Assembly (NCBI RefSeq): GCF_023284065.1
Contig: NZ_JAKIKP010000005.1
Span: 1-64,000 of the forward strand
DNA length: 64,000 bases
Direction: 5' to 3'
Source: Shewanella gaetbuli
GTDB lineage: Bacteria > Pseudomonadota > Gammaproteobacteria > Enterobacterales > Shewanellaceae
Each line of letters starts with the position of its first letter. The first letter of the stretch is position 1. The notes below the pieces were generated by a model that had not been told where the DNA came from, made no database searches, and saw only the letters and a list, made by a program, of their open reading frames with translations. A program made the translations under genes and the position numbers. Below are positions 8,552 through 15,829 of the stretch, one piece after another.

Positions 8552-9733
8552 GTGAAACATCATGACGTTATAATTATTGGTGCTGGCGCAGCTGGGTTAA
8601 TGTGTGCCGCGACCGCAGGCTATAGAGGTCGTGATGTATTAGTGCTCGATAACGCCAAGCAAGCGGGACGAAAAATCCTCATCAGTGGCGGCGGGCGTTG
8701 TAACTTTACCAATCAAAAAGTCGAACCCCATCAGTTTATTTGTGGTAATCCGCACTTTGTAAAATCAGCATTAGCCCGTTATCGCTCATCTGATTTTATT
8801 GAACTAGTTGAGCGTCATGGCATTGAATACCACGAGCGTGATCATGGCCAGCTATTCTGCAACGACTCAGCCAAAGAGATTGTCACTATGCTGCTGACCG
8901 AATGTGAATGGGCAGGGGTAAATATCAAGTTACGCACCGACATTATTAGTGTGACGAAAACCGATAATGGCTTTGTACTAACTACCTCCGCAGGTGAATA
9001 CAGTTGCGAGTCGTTGGTGGTTGCCACCGGTGGTTTGTCTATGCCTAAACTAGGCGCGACACCTTATGGTTATAAACTGGCGCAACAATTTGGCCTAAAC
9101 GTATTGCCAACAACCGCAGGATTAGTGCCGTTTACTTGGCATGCCGACCAAAAAGCCCGCTTTGAACCATTATCCGGTATTGCCGTGCCATCAACCATAA
9201 CTGCCCAAGATGGCACGCAGTTTAGTGAAGCACTTCTATTTACTCACCGAGGCCTATCAGGCCCAGCAGTATTACAAATTTCCAATTATTGGCAACCCGG
9301 TCAAGCTATTAATATTAACCTGCTTCCCAATGAAAATGCCTTAGAAAAGTTACAACAAGCATTAGAAAAAAGCCCCAAACAAAGCTTACGAAACACCTTG
9401 AGCCAATGGCTACCTAAGCGATTAGTTGAAGCCTTATTTGAAGCCGCTCAACTGGACAAAGCATTGAACCAACTTGGACATGGTGAGCGAGAAACCATTG
9501 CCAGTAACCTAAATGCTTGGTCAATAGTGATGAATGGTACTGAAGGTTATCGAACCGCCGAGGTTACATTAGGCGGGATAGATACCAATGAGCTGTCATC
9601 AAAAACCATGCAAGCCAATAAAGTAGCAGGGTTGTATTTTATTGGTGAAGTCATGGATGTCAGCGGCTGGCTCGGTGGGTTTAACTTCCAGTGGGCGTGG
9701 TCATCGGGTGTTGCCGCAGGCATGGCGGTTTAA
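8552..9733 (+). CDS. HI0933-family NAD(P)/FAD-dependent oxidoreductase (YhiN/BaiN-like)
   Basis: This 393-residue flavoprotein begins with the FAD-binding motif DVIIIGAGAAGLMCA and continues with GRKILISGGGRCNFTN, the signature of the HI0933 (YhiN) family. ATGGLSMPKLGATPYGY lies in the middle. YFIGEVMDVSGWLGGFNF, the second FAD contact, lies at the C terminus. Length is normal. The cellular substrate of this family in gammaproteobacteria is not established; BaiN homologues reduce bile-acid intermediates in gut clostridia, but that should not be transferred here. It is a monocistronic core gene and marks the left edge of the accessory block. Confidence 0.9.
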   Translation: MKHHDVIIIGAGAAGLMCAATAGYRGRDVLVLDNAKQAGRKILISGGGRCNFTNQKVEPHQFICGNPHFVKSALARYRSSDFIELVERHGIEYHERDHGQLFCNDSAKEIVTMLLTECEWAGVNIKLRTDIISVTKTDNGFVLTTSAGEYSCESLVVATGGLSMPKLGATPYGYKLAQQFGLNVLPTTAGLVPFTWHADQKARFEPLSGIAVPSTITAQDGTQFSEALLFTHRGLSGPAVLQISNYWQPGQAININLLPNENALEKLQQALEKSPKQSLRNTLSQWLPKRLVEALFEAAQLDKALNQLGHGERETIASNLNAWSIVMNGTEGYRTAEVTLGGIDTNELSSKTMQANKVAGLYFIGEVMDVSGWLGGFNFQWAWSSGVAAGMAV

Positions 9734-9742
9734 GTGCGTGTA

Positions 9743-9898
9743 ATGAATTATGGCGCAACCATACTAGGGCAAGACTCTCAATTTTACCGCTTATTGCAGA
9801 ATGACGGATTTGGTCTTTTTCCAAAACTTGCTTTGGAAGAGGGTTACTTAAAGCTTTCTAGCTATCTACGCGGAAGACAGGAAGGTGTTACTTGGTAA
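9743..9898 (+). CDS. Doubtful small ORF, 51 aa
   Basis: A 51-residue frame (MNYGATILGQDSQFYR... ending GRQEGVTW) lies in the gap between the flavoprotein and the CoiA-like gene. No convincing ribosome binding site precedes it and I do not recognise the product. The rest of 9734-9994 shows no gene. It may be a remnant at the edge of the accessory block. Confidence 0.2.
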   Translation: MNYGATILGQDSQFYRLLQNDGFGLFPKLALEEGYLKLSSYLRGRQEGVTW

Positions 9899-9994
9899 GT
9901 CATCTCGAAAGCTACTAGATAAGTTTTTTGGTAAGTGATATTAATTTTGTCGGGCAGTAAATATTAATAGCAAACAGGATTGAAAGGATTCAAT

Positions 9995-11506
9995 GTGTTA
10001 GAAGTTAAAATTGCGTGGGGTTTAAGCGCCGATGGCGTGATGCGCCATATTTCTGAGGTAAAAAATGGAAAAGCCTGTGGGTGTGTATGCCCATCACCAA
10101 ACTGCTCTAGTCCGCTGATTGCCAATCAAGGGGCAATTAAGACACATTATTTTTCTCATCAAACAAATACAAGTTGCAGTGGTGAATCTGCGCTGCATCT
10201 TGCGGCAAAACAGCTTTTAGAAAACCTAGCTTCTGAAAAGGCCGTTCTTCTTTTACCAAAGGTGCATGCTGAGTACTCCAAAGTGGATATGCTTGGAGAA
10301 ATTGTTGAAGGTTCAAGCGTCGAACATATTCGTTTTGAGCTTAAAGATGCAAAGCAAGAGGTAAGACTGAGTGATTCGTTGATTGCTGATGTGTTGAGCA
10401 AATCATCCACAAATGAAGAGCTGGCTATAGAGATTTTTGTTACAAACTCGAAGGATGAGCTTGGTGAAGGTAAGTATCGATATATTCAAGTTAACGCGAT
10501 AGAAATTGATTTGAGTGGGTTGTCTTGGAATATTAATCGGGATGATTTGAAAGATGCTGTTTTAAAAACTGCTCCTCGCAGATGGCTATATTGTAATAAG
10601 ATTGCTGAATTATATATCAAATTAAAGCAGGACATCGATAATGAAGTCGATAGGATTAATCAAAGTTACCTAGCTAATTTATATGATATCGCTCAGTTAT
10701 TTAGCTCAAATACAAACTTACCATCTTTGACTTGGCCTTCATTAGTGGCAAGGCGTCTTCAGATTAATTCAAGTGACTTCATTGAAAGTCGTTCACCAAA
10801 AGTAAAATGTTTTAATAAGGTATGGGTTCCATTTGATTATGGCTTCAGTGGGACAGCTATCGTTGGGGATAAAAAGATCGTAAATGTAGATGTTGTACTT
10901 TTTGTAAAAGGGAATAATAAAAAAACCATCCCAAAAGGAAAGCCTACTCTGTTCATCGGTTATGATGAACGGAAGACAGCCGATTATAACAAGTTTGATT
11001 TGAGGTGGGAAAATGTGGAATTGTGGCAACAAAAGCTTGAGAGAATAGCTGATAATAAAATGGTACAAATGCAAAATGTAGCGTTTGAAAAGGATCAAAT
11101 GATAGCTACATTTGTACAGCGATTTAGAGCGGCAAATGATAATGTAAAAATGCAAATGATTTGTCAAAAACTAGGACTGAGCCCCCCAAAACAAGAGTCA
11201 AAACACAATTATTATTGGAATACTTCTTGGGATGTTTGGAAATCTACTGTTTGGTTCTATAAGATTCATAATAATGAAGGCTATACGATAAGCTCTTGGG
11301 GAATCGCTGATGATAGCTGGCTTGAGTCCTTATTCGGTTTTCCGATTGACAATAAGGCAAGTGAGGCGCGAAGAAAAATGGCAGGTTCCTGGCTAAAAAA
11401 ATTATACCATTTAGGCATTTTAAGAAGAATCAGTTGGAGTGAATACGAAGTAGAAAATAGCAAACTGGAGAATTTCGTTCCTTGGCAATATATAAGAAAG
11501 TTGTAG
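9995..11506 (+). CDS. CoiA-like nuclease-family protein with unknown C-terminal region
   Basis: The 503-residue protein has a CoiA-like N terminus: a cysteine cluster (KACGCVCPSPNC), then THYFSH and a downstream ESALHLAAK. This is the zinc-binding layout seen in competence protein CoiA-like proteins. A nuclease-like core follows at about residues 115-175 (LIADV, then LAIEIFVTN, then NAIEIDLSGL), consistent with a PD-(D/E)xK-type fold using Asp132 and Glu146. The remaining 300 residues are not recognised. I prefer GTG 9995, which has AAAGGA 6 bases upstream, over TTG 9980. The gene is AT-rich and opens a cluster of nuclease-type genes. A DNA- or RNA-cleaving role is inferred from the fold only. 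Confidence 0.7.
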   Translation: MLEVKIAWGLSADGVMRHISEVKNGKACGCVCPSPNCSSPLIANQGAIKTHYFSHQTNTSCSGESALHLAAKQLLENLASEKAVLLLPKVHAEYSKVDMLGEIVEGSSVEHIRFELKDAKQEVRLSDSLIADVLSKSSTNEELAIEIFVTNSKDELGEGKYRYIQVNAIEIDLSGLSWNINRDDLKDAVLKTAPRRWLYCNKIAELYIKLKQDIDNEVDRINQSYLANLYDIAQLFSSNTNLPSLTWPSLVARRLQINSSDFIESRSPKVKCFNKVWVPFDYGFSGTAIVGDKKIVNVDVVLFVKGNNKKTIPKGKPTLFIGYDERKTADYNKFDLRWENVELWQQKLERIADNKMVQMQNVAFEKDQMIATFVQRFRAANDNVKMQMICQKLGLSPPKQESKHNYYWNTSWDVWKSTVWFYKIHNNEGYTISSWGIADDSWLESLFGFPIDNKASEARRKMAGSWLKKLYHLGILRRISWSEYEVENSKLENFVPWQYIRKL

Positions 11507-11586
11507 GTTTTAACTCGAACGACATTGTTTAATTGGTTGATTTTAAATCTTTTGTTTGATTTTTGGGCTTGCGTGATGGAGGTGTA

Positions 11587-12111
11587 ATGTATAAAGGAGT
11601 GTTAACTAAGTGGGATGACACCAAAGGGTATGGTTTTATTCAGTCAGCTGAGCTTCAAAAAGATACCTTTATCCATATTTCCACACTTAAACACATGAGT
11701 CGGCCACCTAAGCAGGGGGATTTCATATATTTTGATGTTGAGTCTCAAGCTGGAAAGATGCGAGCTACCAATGCCAGAATTGAAGGCGTCAGGAGTAAAT
11801 CAGTTCGAAAATCCTCAAAAAAGTCTCACTCCAACGGTTTCAGTAAGTTGATAAGAATTGCTGCTGTGGTGACTGTTATTATGCTTGCAGCGAGGCATTT
11901 CTACTTACAACAAAATCAGATTAATTATGAAGACGCTCCAGTTTCTGATGCATATTCCCCTGCGGCTCAAGATTTTACCTGTGATGGTCGCCAACATTGC
12001 AGTCAAATGACTTCCCGTGAAGAGGCTGAATTCTTCATTAGACATTGCCCTAATACCAAAATGGACGGTGATAATGATGGCATTCCTTGTGAGAATGACT
12101 CTAGGTTTTAA
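11587..12111 (+). CDS. Cold-shock domain / transmembrane / excalibur domain protein
   Basis: The 174-residue protein combines three modules. The first is an N-terminal cold-shock fold (about 1-65, with GYGFIQ and DTFIHIS). The second is one membrane segment at about 95-114 (LIRIAAVVTVIMLAARHFYL). The third is a C-terminal excalibur calcium-binding domain at about 130-170, with DGDNDGIPCE and four cysteines. Such CSD proteins with a membrane tail occur in proteobacteria, often near nuclease genes, and their role is unknown. I start at ATG 11587 behind GGAGG. The stop is only 3 bp before the next gene, so the two are almost certainly co-translated. The nucleic-acid-binding half should face the cytoplasm and the excalibur half the periplasm. 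Confidence 0.82.
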   Translation: MYKGVLTKWDDTKGYGFIQSAELQKDTFIHISTLKHMSRPPKQGDFIYFDVESQAGKMRATNARIEGVRSKSVRKSSKKSHSNGFSKLIRIAAVVTVIMLAARHFYLQQNQINYEDAPVSDAYSPAAQDFTCDGRQHCSQMTSREEAEFFIRHCPNTKMDGDNDGIPCENDSRF

Positions 12112-12114
12112 GTA

Positions 12115-13257
12115 ATGACACTGGCTTACTATTTAGACACATTTCAAAGTTTAAGGCCTGATAGGTCAACGGGCCGCGCACGACCACATAAAGTATGCAT
12201 GATGTTTGCTGTCATGGATTTAATCGAACAAGGGCATATATCGGATAATAAGATTTTTTATGATGATGTCCTTTGTAGCCGTTTCAGTTGGCATTTCTTA
12301 AGGCTTAAACAAGATAATGATGCAGATAGTCCCTTCTTACCGTTTTATCATTTGTGCTCATCTAGTGTCTGGCATTTGCAGATATCGCCTCACAATCAAG
12401 TGGCCTTTAAGCAGATAAAGTCTGCTTCCGATGCCAATATTCGTAAGCTGGTGGATTATGCTTACTTAGATGAAGAGTTATTTACGTTATTAAAAAGCCC
12501 TTACACCTCATCTATCTTAAGAAATGCTTTATCAGCCAACTTGGACTCACTTGAAGATCAATATGCCCGTTGGGCGAAGTCTTTAGGTAAATCAGATAAA
12601 ACCATTAAAAACTATGTGGGTGCTCTTAAAAACTCGATTACAAATTGGCTTGATGATGTTGGAGTAAGTAAGCAAAGCTTACTTTCAATAGGGTCCTATA
12701 TTGAGTACGAGAATATTGTCAGCAAAGCCTATGAGGTAAGGGAGTTTGTTGACAAGGATAAACGAGGTAACGGTATGTATAGCGCTGCTATCAAAAGTTA
12801 TCGAGCATTCTTGTCGGATATCACTCAGGCTGAGGTTCAGCATGATATAGAAGAAATTATCTTAGATAAGTCTATCTCTGAAACGCAAAAGACCACGATG
12901 GTTAATACGCGTCTAGGCCAAGGTAAATTCAGAGAAGAGCTCATTAACTATTGGCGTGGTTGTGCAATTACTGGGTTTCAAAATTACTCATTTTTAATTG
13001 CGTCACACATTAAGCCTTGGTCTAAGTCTGAAAACAATGAGCGACTCGATCCATTTAATGGCTTACTACTGCTGGCAAATATAGATAAGGCGTTCGACTT
13101 GGGTTACGTCAGTTTTGATGATAAGGGCCGTATTTTGATTTCTGAGCACCTAGAAGAATACGGTGCTTTAGGGCTTAATGCTGATATGAAGATTAACCTA
13201 GTATCACAACATCAAGATTACCTAGCTTTTCATCGAGAAATGCAATTTAAACAGTAA
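12115..13257 (+). CDS. HNH endonuclease with N-terminal DNA-sulfur-binding-like domain (type IV restriction candidate)
   Basis: In this 380-residue protein the first 95 residues resemble the sulfur-binding domain of phosphorothioate-dependent McrA enzymes (RPHKVCMMFAVMDLIEQG and FLPFYHL...VWHLQ). A helical linker follows (about 145-240, with KTIKNYVGALKNSI). The C terminus is an HNH_2-type nuclease: ASHIKPWS with His298, DPFNGLLL with Asn315, and IDKAFDLGYVSFD. Known relatives cut DNA carrying phosphorothioate or methyl marks. No dnd modification gene is visible nearby, so it could act alone against modified foreign DNA. It starts 3 bp after the CSD-excalibur gene. The sulfur-binding assignment is from pattern memory, not a search. 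Confidence 0.8.
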   Translation: MTLAYYLDTFQSLRPDRSTGRARPHKVCMMFAVMDLIEQGHISDNKIFYDDVLCSRFSWHFLRLKQDNDADSPFLPFYHLCSSSVWHLQISPHNQVAFKQIKSASDANIRKLVDYAYLDEELFTLLKSPYTSSILRNALSANLDSLEDQYARWAKSLGKSDKTIKNYVGALKNSITNWLDDVGVSKQSLLSIGSYIEYENIVSKAYEVREFVDKDKRGNGMYSAAIKSYRAFLSDITQAEVQHDIEEIILDKSISETQKTTMVNTRLGQGKFREELINYWRGCAITGFQNYSFLIASHIKPWSKSENNERLDPFNGLLLLANIDKAFDLGYVSFDDKGRILISEHLEEYGALGLNADMKINLVSQHQDYLAFHREMQFKQ

Positions 13258-13284
13258 ATTTGTTAACTTAAAGGGTAGCATTCT

Positions 13285-13959
13285 GTGTCTGATGAAAAAA
13301 TAGAGCTTCCAACAGAGGAGCTCAGAACGCCTTTAAATATGGCTGTTGGTGATAGCCGAAACTATCTATTTAACATTACATCTCCCGAGCAGCTATATGA
13401 TGACATTGCTAGATTCACACTTAATAAAAATGTACCTGAACATATTGTGATTCAATATGATACTGCTCGAAATCTGTACCTATATTCATTTCATGTGTAC
13501 CGCTTTTATAACGTAGCTCAACAACATCTATTTTCAGCTTTAGAGTTGGCGATTAAAGATGGGATTGGTGAAGATAAACTAAAAAAGTTCGCCAAATCTC
13601 GGGGAGCACGATTAGGCTTAAGCATTTGTATGCAGTACCTCAGAGATAAAAAGATCATTTCTAATTCAGATTTTCCTCGATGGCATAATAGAAATCGTGC
13701 CGAGGCCGAGGCTGCTTATAGTCATAAAGTTATAGAGCAGATGGTTGAAAAAGGGTTGGATGAGTATATTTGGAATGAGAGCGAAATTGAGCAGTCCACC
13801 ATTGAATCTCAATGGGATTTGGTAGACGTGATGTGTAGAACTATGCCAAAAATTCGTAATGAATTTGCTCATGGTTCGACGACCTTATTTAAAGATGTCT
13901 TGGTCTATTTTGATGACATTTCAATCATCATTAATAAAGTCTATGCCCATCTTAATTAG
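13285..13959 (+). CDS. HEPN-like protein of unknown function
   Basis: I do not recognise this 224-residue protein as a named family. It appears all-helical and contains KIRNEFAHGS near its C terminus (Arg191-x4-His196), the Rx4-6H motif of HEPN RNases and HEPN-fold proteins. An Arg/His-rich middle stretch (FPRWHNRNRAEAEAAYSHK) is also notable. It uses GTG 13285, with AAGGG 9 bases upstream, 27 bp after the HNH gene and on the same strand. HEPN proteins are common in toxin-antitoxin and abortive-infection systems, so an RNase effector or a sensor partner of the nuclease is plausible. That is inference. Confidence 0.62.
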   Translation: MSDEKIELPTEELRTPLNMAVGDSRNYLFNITSPEQLYDDIARFTLNKNVPEHIVIQYDTARNLYLYSFHVYRFYNVAQQHLFSALELAIKDGIGEDKLKKFAKSRGARLGLSICMQYLRDKKIISNSDFPRWHNRNRAEAEAAYSHKVIEQMVEKGLDEYIWNESEIEQSTIESQWDLVDVMCRTMPKIRNEFAHGSTTLFKDVLVYFDDISIIINKVYAHLN

Positions 13960-14075
13960 GTATAGAATACCTTGTTTCATATTTTGCATTTTGACACTTA
14001 AACAATTGTTAACTTTAGCGATCAGTATGATTATTCCACCCATTGAGATGACATCTTTTGAGATGCAAATTGTCA

Positions 14076-14088
14076 CACAAATTTTGTG
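14076..14088. promoter_or_regulatory. Inverted repeats upstream of tiny ORFs
   Basis: CACAAA-T-TTTGTG is a perfect 6-1-6 inverted repeat. About 30 bases upstream lies another, AGATG-A-CATCT, followed by a second TGAGATG. Together they look like an operator region ahead of the small ORFs at 14155. The protein that would bind is unknown. Confidence 0.3.
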
Positions 14089-14154
14089 GTTATAGTCTGG
14101 GTGTATAAGTCTTTGCACTATTGAGCTTCTAGAGTGGTCAGATAAAGTTTTTTT

Positions 14155-14283
14155 ATGGAGCCAATGCATTTTGAGCGAATAGCTCGATATGCAGGTGAAC
14201 AATACCTAGAAAAAGTGGAGGTGTTGGACATTGAAGATGTTTATCAATATATGCAGCCAGAATTAATTTCTATGTTAACTTGA
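14155..14283 (+). CDS. Tiny ORF 1 of an overlapping trio, 42 aa
   Basis: The product begins MEPMHFERIARYAGEQYLEK and ends ELISMLT. It is charged, helical-looking and unrecognised. Its stop overlaps the next start as TGATG, which suggests translational coupling. A clear ribosome binding site is lacking. It could also be the first fragment of a decayed gene. Confidence 0.3.
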   Translation: MEPMHFERIARYAGEQYLEKVEVLDIEDVYQYMQPELISMLT

Positions 14284-14459
14284 TGAGCGAGTTAAAAGCA
14301 ATGAGCTCTAAGGGATGTGTGATTCATATATGGTATATCGATGTGGACGAGGCTACTACCATCCCAACAGCTCAAGTTTACCTCCCAATAAAAGAGCCTA
14401 AACAGTTTAAAGAATGTGCTGATAGATATGAGATGCGTTATCGAATTACTGCACTATGA
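14283..14459 (+). CDS. Tiny ORF 2 of an overlapping trio, 58 aa
   Basis: The product begins MSELKAMSSKGCVIHIWYID and ends YRITAL. The alternating hydrophobic pattern (CVIHIWYIDV, AQVYLPI) suggests strands of a small alpha/beta domain. It starts at the TGATG overlap with ORF 1, and its own end overlaps ORF 3 by 32 bases in another frame. Function unknown; frameshifted remains of one longer gene are an equal possibility. Confidence 0.33.
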   Translation: MSELKAMSSKGCVIHIWYIDVDEATTIPTAQVYLPIKEPKQFKECADRYEMRYRITAL

Positions 14460-14562
14460 ATGGTTAAGGTTTTTTATTAAGGGTTTTCATGAGGAGTTGT
14501 CGCTGATATCGGCCACAGAGCACCAACTAGGCTACTTTGGGTTTGATTTAAGCCGCTATTGA
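14428..14562 (+). CDS. Tiny ORF 3 of an overlapping trio, 44 aa
   Basis: The product begins MRCVIELLHYEWLRFFIKGF and ends GFDLSRY. It reads in the frame +1 to ORF 2. The aromatic-rich sequence looks like real coding DNA rather than noise, which is why I list it, but no start signal is convincing. It may be the C-terminal part of a decayed gene spanning 14155-14562. From 14563 to 14720 I see nothing. Confidence 0.28.
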   Translation: MRCVIELLHYEWLRFFIKGFHEELSLISATEHQLGYFGFDLSRY

Positions 14563-14720
14563 AATATAATCATGTTAAAGGGTGAGTTTTATTTTAAATC
14601 AAAGGCTTGAGCTTTTTTCTTTAATTTAGTGGGTACACAATAATTTTCATCAAGCTCTAAATATCAGTGGCCAGCATTAACTGGCCACATTGGTTTTAAC
14701 GCTAAACCCTGTTGTTAAGG

Positions 14721-14951
14721 CTAAGCTAGCGATTGTCGAATCGCTTTAAATGTCCCTACGATAATAAATATCCCCATGGCGAGTAAGCCGATGAAAATAA
14801 ATAAAAAACCTAAAGGCATAAACCAGCTTTCGTGTAATTGGCCTTGGGCATCTACATATTGGTAATAAGTACTCTCAATGAATAAAAACAATAAGCCCGT
14901 TACCGCAATTAAAAAGCTGAATCCCATTTTTCGATTGAACAATATTGACAT
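14721..14951 (-). CDS. DUF3955-family small membrane protein
   Basis: The 76-residue protein starts MSILFNRKMGF and has two membrane segments (about 10-26 and 47-68). The loop between them reads YYQYVDAQGQLHESWF. This VD-x-G-x-L-x-E loop before a second hydrophobic segment fits the DUF3955 pattern. The ATG at 14951 is chosen because a perfect AGGAGG lies 5 bases upstream; the frame continues 30 codons further without such a signal. Function unknown. Confidence 0.7.
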   Translation of the reverse strand: MSILFNRKMGFSFLIAVTGLLFLFIESTYYQYVDAQGQLHESWFMPLGFLFIFIGLLAMGIFIIVGTFKAIRQSLA

Positions 14952-15224
14952 ACCTACCTCCTCTGTATGTATCCCGAACGCAGCAGACGCTGCAGTTGAT
15001 ATTTGAGCATCCATACTATCCTTGTCTATACCAACAAACACATTAATTGTTGATTAAATGTTCGATAGCCGTTTTTGTAACAATGAGTTCCTTTCTGTCG
15101 GTATGAAATTTTTGCAATGTAATCGGTAACTATTGCGGTTTTAAAGTTAATGATAAAACGTCGAGACGGCATCGTTTATGTATTTTGTTAATAAAAACAA
15201 TGTCTTGAGATTATCCTTCAAAGT

Positions 15225-15240
15225 TGGCATGTGATTAGCT
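15225..15240 (+). promoter_or_regulatory. Candidate sigma-54 promoter upstream of DUF1328 gene
   Basis: TGGCAT-N5-TAGCT matches the -24/-12 consensus TGGCAC-N5-TTGCW, with the GG and GC doublets at the right spacing. It lies about 96 bases upstream of the ATG at 15336. The rest of 14952-15335 shows no gene. A sigma-54 activator gene is encoded 2 kb downstream. Confidence 0.45.
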
Positions 15241-15335
15241 TATCTGTAAGTGTCTTATAAGGTAGGCGTTTTAGCTGTGGTGTTAATAACGCATTGCCGC
15301 GCTTATTTATATGTAAGTCATAACAGGAGGTTAGG

Positions 15336-15512
15336 ATGTTATTTTGGACGTTAATGTTTTTGTGTATTGCTATCGTTGCGGGTTTATTAGGATTTAGTGG
15401 TATTGCAGGGGCGGCAGCGGGTATCGCAAAAGTGATCTTTTTTATCTTCGTAGTGCTATTAGTTATATCACTTATTTCAGGTGCCCTAAGAGGCCGAGCG
15501 CCTAAAGCATAA
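15336..15512 (+). CDS. DUF1328 (YtjA-family) small membrane protein
   Basis: This 58-residue protein is nearly all hydrophobic, with two membrane segments. [20 protein letters not shown] is the glycine/alanine-rich signature of DUF1328/YtjA. It has a perfect AGGAGG 5 bases before the ATG. Homologues are often stress-induced and sit with other small envelope proteins; the function is unknown. It is followed by a small lipoprotein gene after 49 bp, probably in the same transcript. Confidence 0.86.
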   Translation: MLFWTLMFLCIAIVAGLLGFSGIAGAAAGIAKVIFFIFVVLLVISLISGALRGRAPKA

Positions 15513-15561
15513 CGTTATTTAATTGCCAAAGTTAATACTAAGGATAATCAAGGAGAATAGG

Positions 15562-15756
15562 ATGAGAACATTAAAATTATTATTGTCGACAGGTTTTATT
15601 ATTGCATTAGGTTTGTTTATTACCGGTTGTACGGACGATACAGCGGAAGATGCTGGTGAGAAAATAGATGAAATAGTTACTGATGCGGGTAACGCGGTAG
15701 AAGATGCTTGTGAAGAGGTGAAAGAAGGCTTAAATTCTGAAGATCCTGATTGTTAA
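15562..15756 (+). CDS. Small acidic lipoprotein
   Basis: The 64-residue product starts MRTLKLLLSTGFIIALGLFI and has a lipobox ending ITGC, so it should be lipidated at Cys22. The mature part is short and very acidic, with two more cysteines near the end (VEDACEEVKEG, DPDC). I start it at ATG 15562 with AAGGAG upstream rather than at 15523. It sits between DUF1328 and the phosphatase-kinase fusion. It resembles entericidin-like small lipoproteins in size, but I cannot assign a family. Confidence 0.75.
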   Translation: MRTLKLLLSTGFIIALGLFITGCTDDTAEDAGEKIDEIVTDAGNAVEDACEEVKEGLNSEDPDC

Positions 15757-15829
15757 TCGATGACGTTAAATGGCTATTACGAATTGGCGCTATAGCTTTT
15801 ATTTTGCATCATTTTGACAGGAGAGACTC

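Noticed and set aside
10793-11167. Open frame of 124 codons opposite the CoiA-like gene
   Set aside because: It is a shadow of the AT-rich coding strand, with a Tyr/Ile/Phe-rich composition typical of antisense frames.
13859-14095. Open frame of 78 codons on the plus strand
   Set aside because: Its first part overlaps the HEPN-like gene in another frame, and it lacks a ribosome site and a plausible protein composition.
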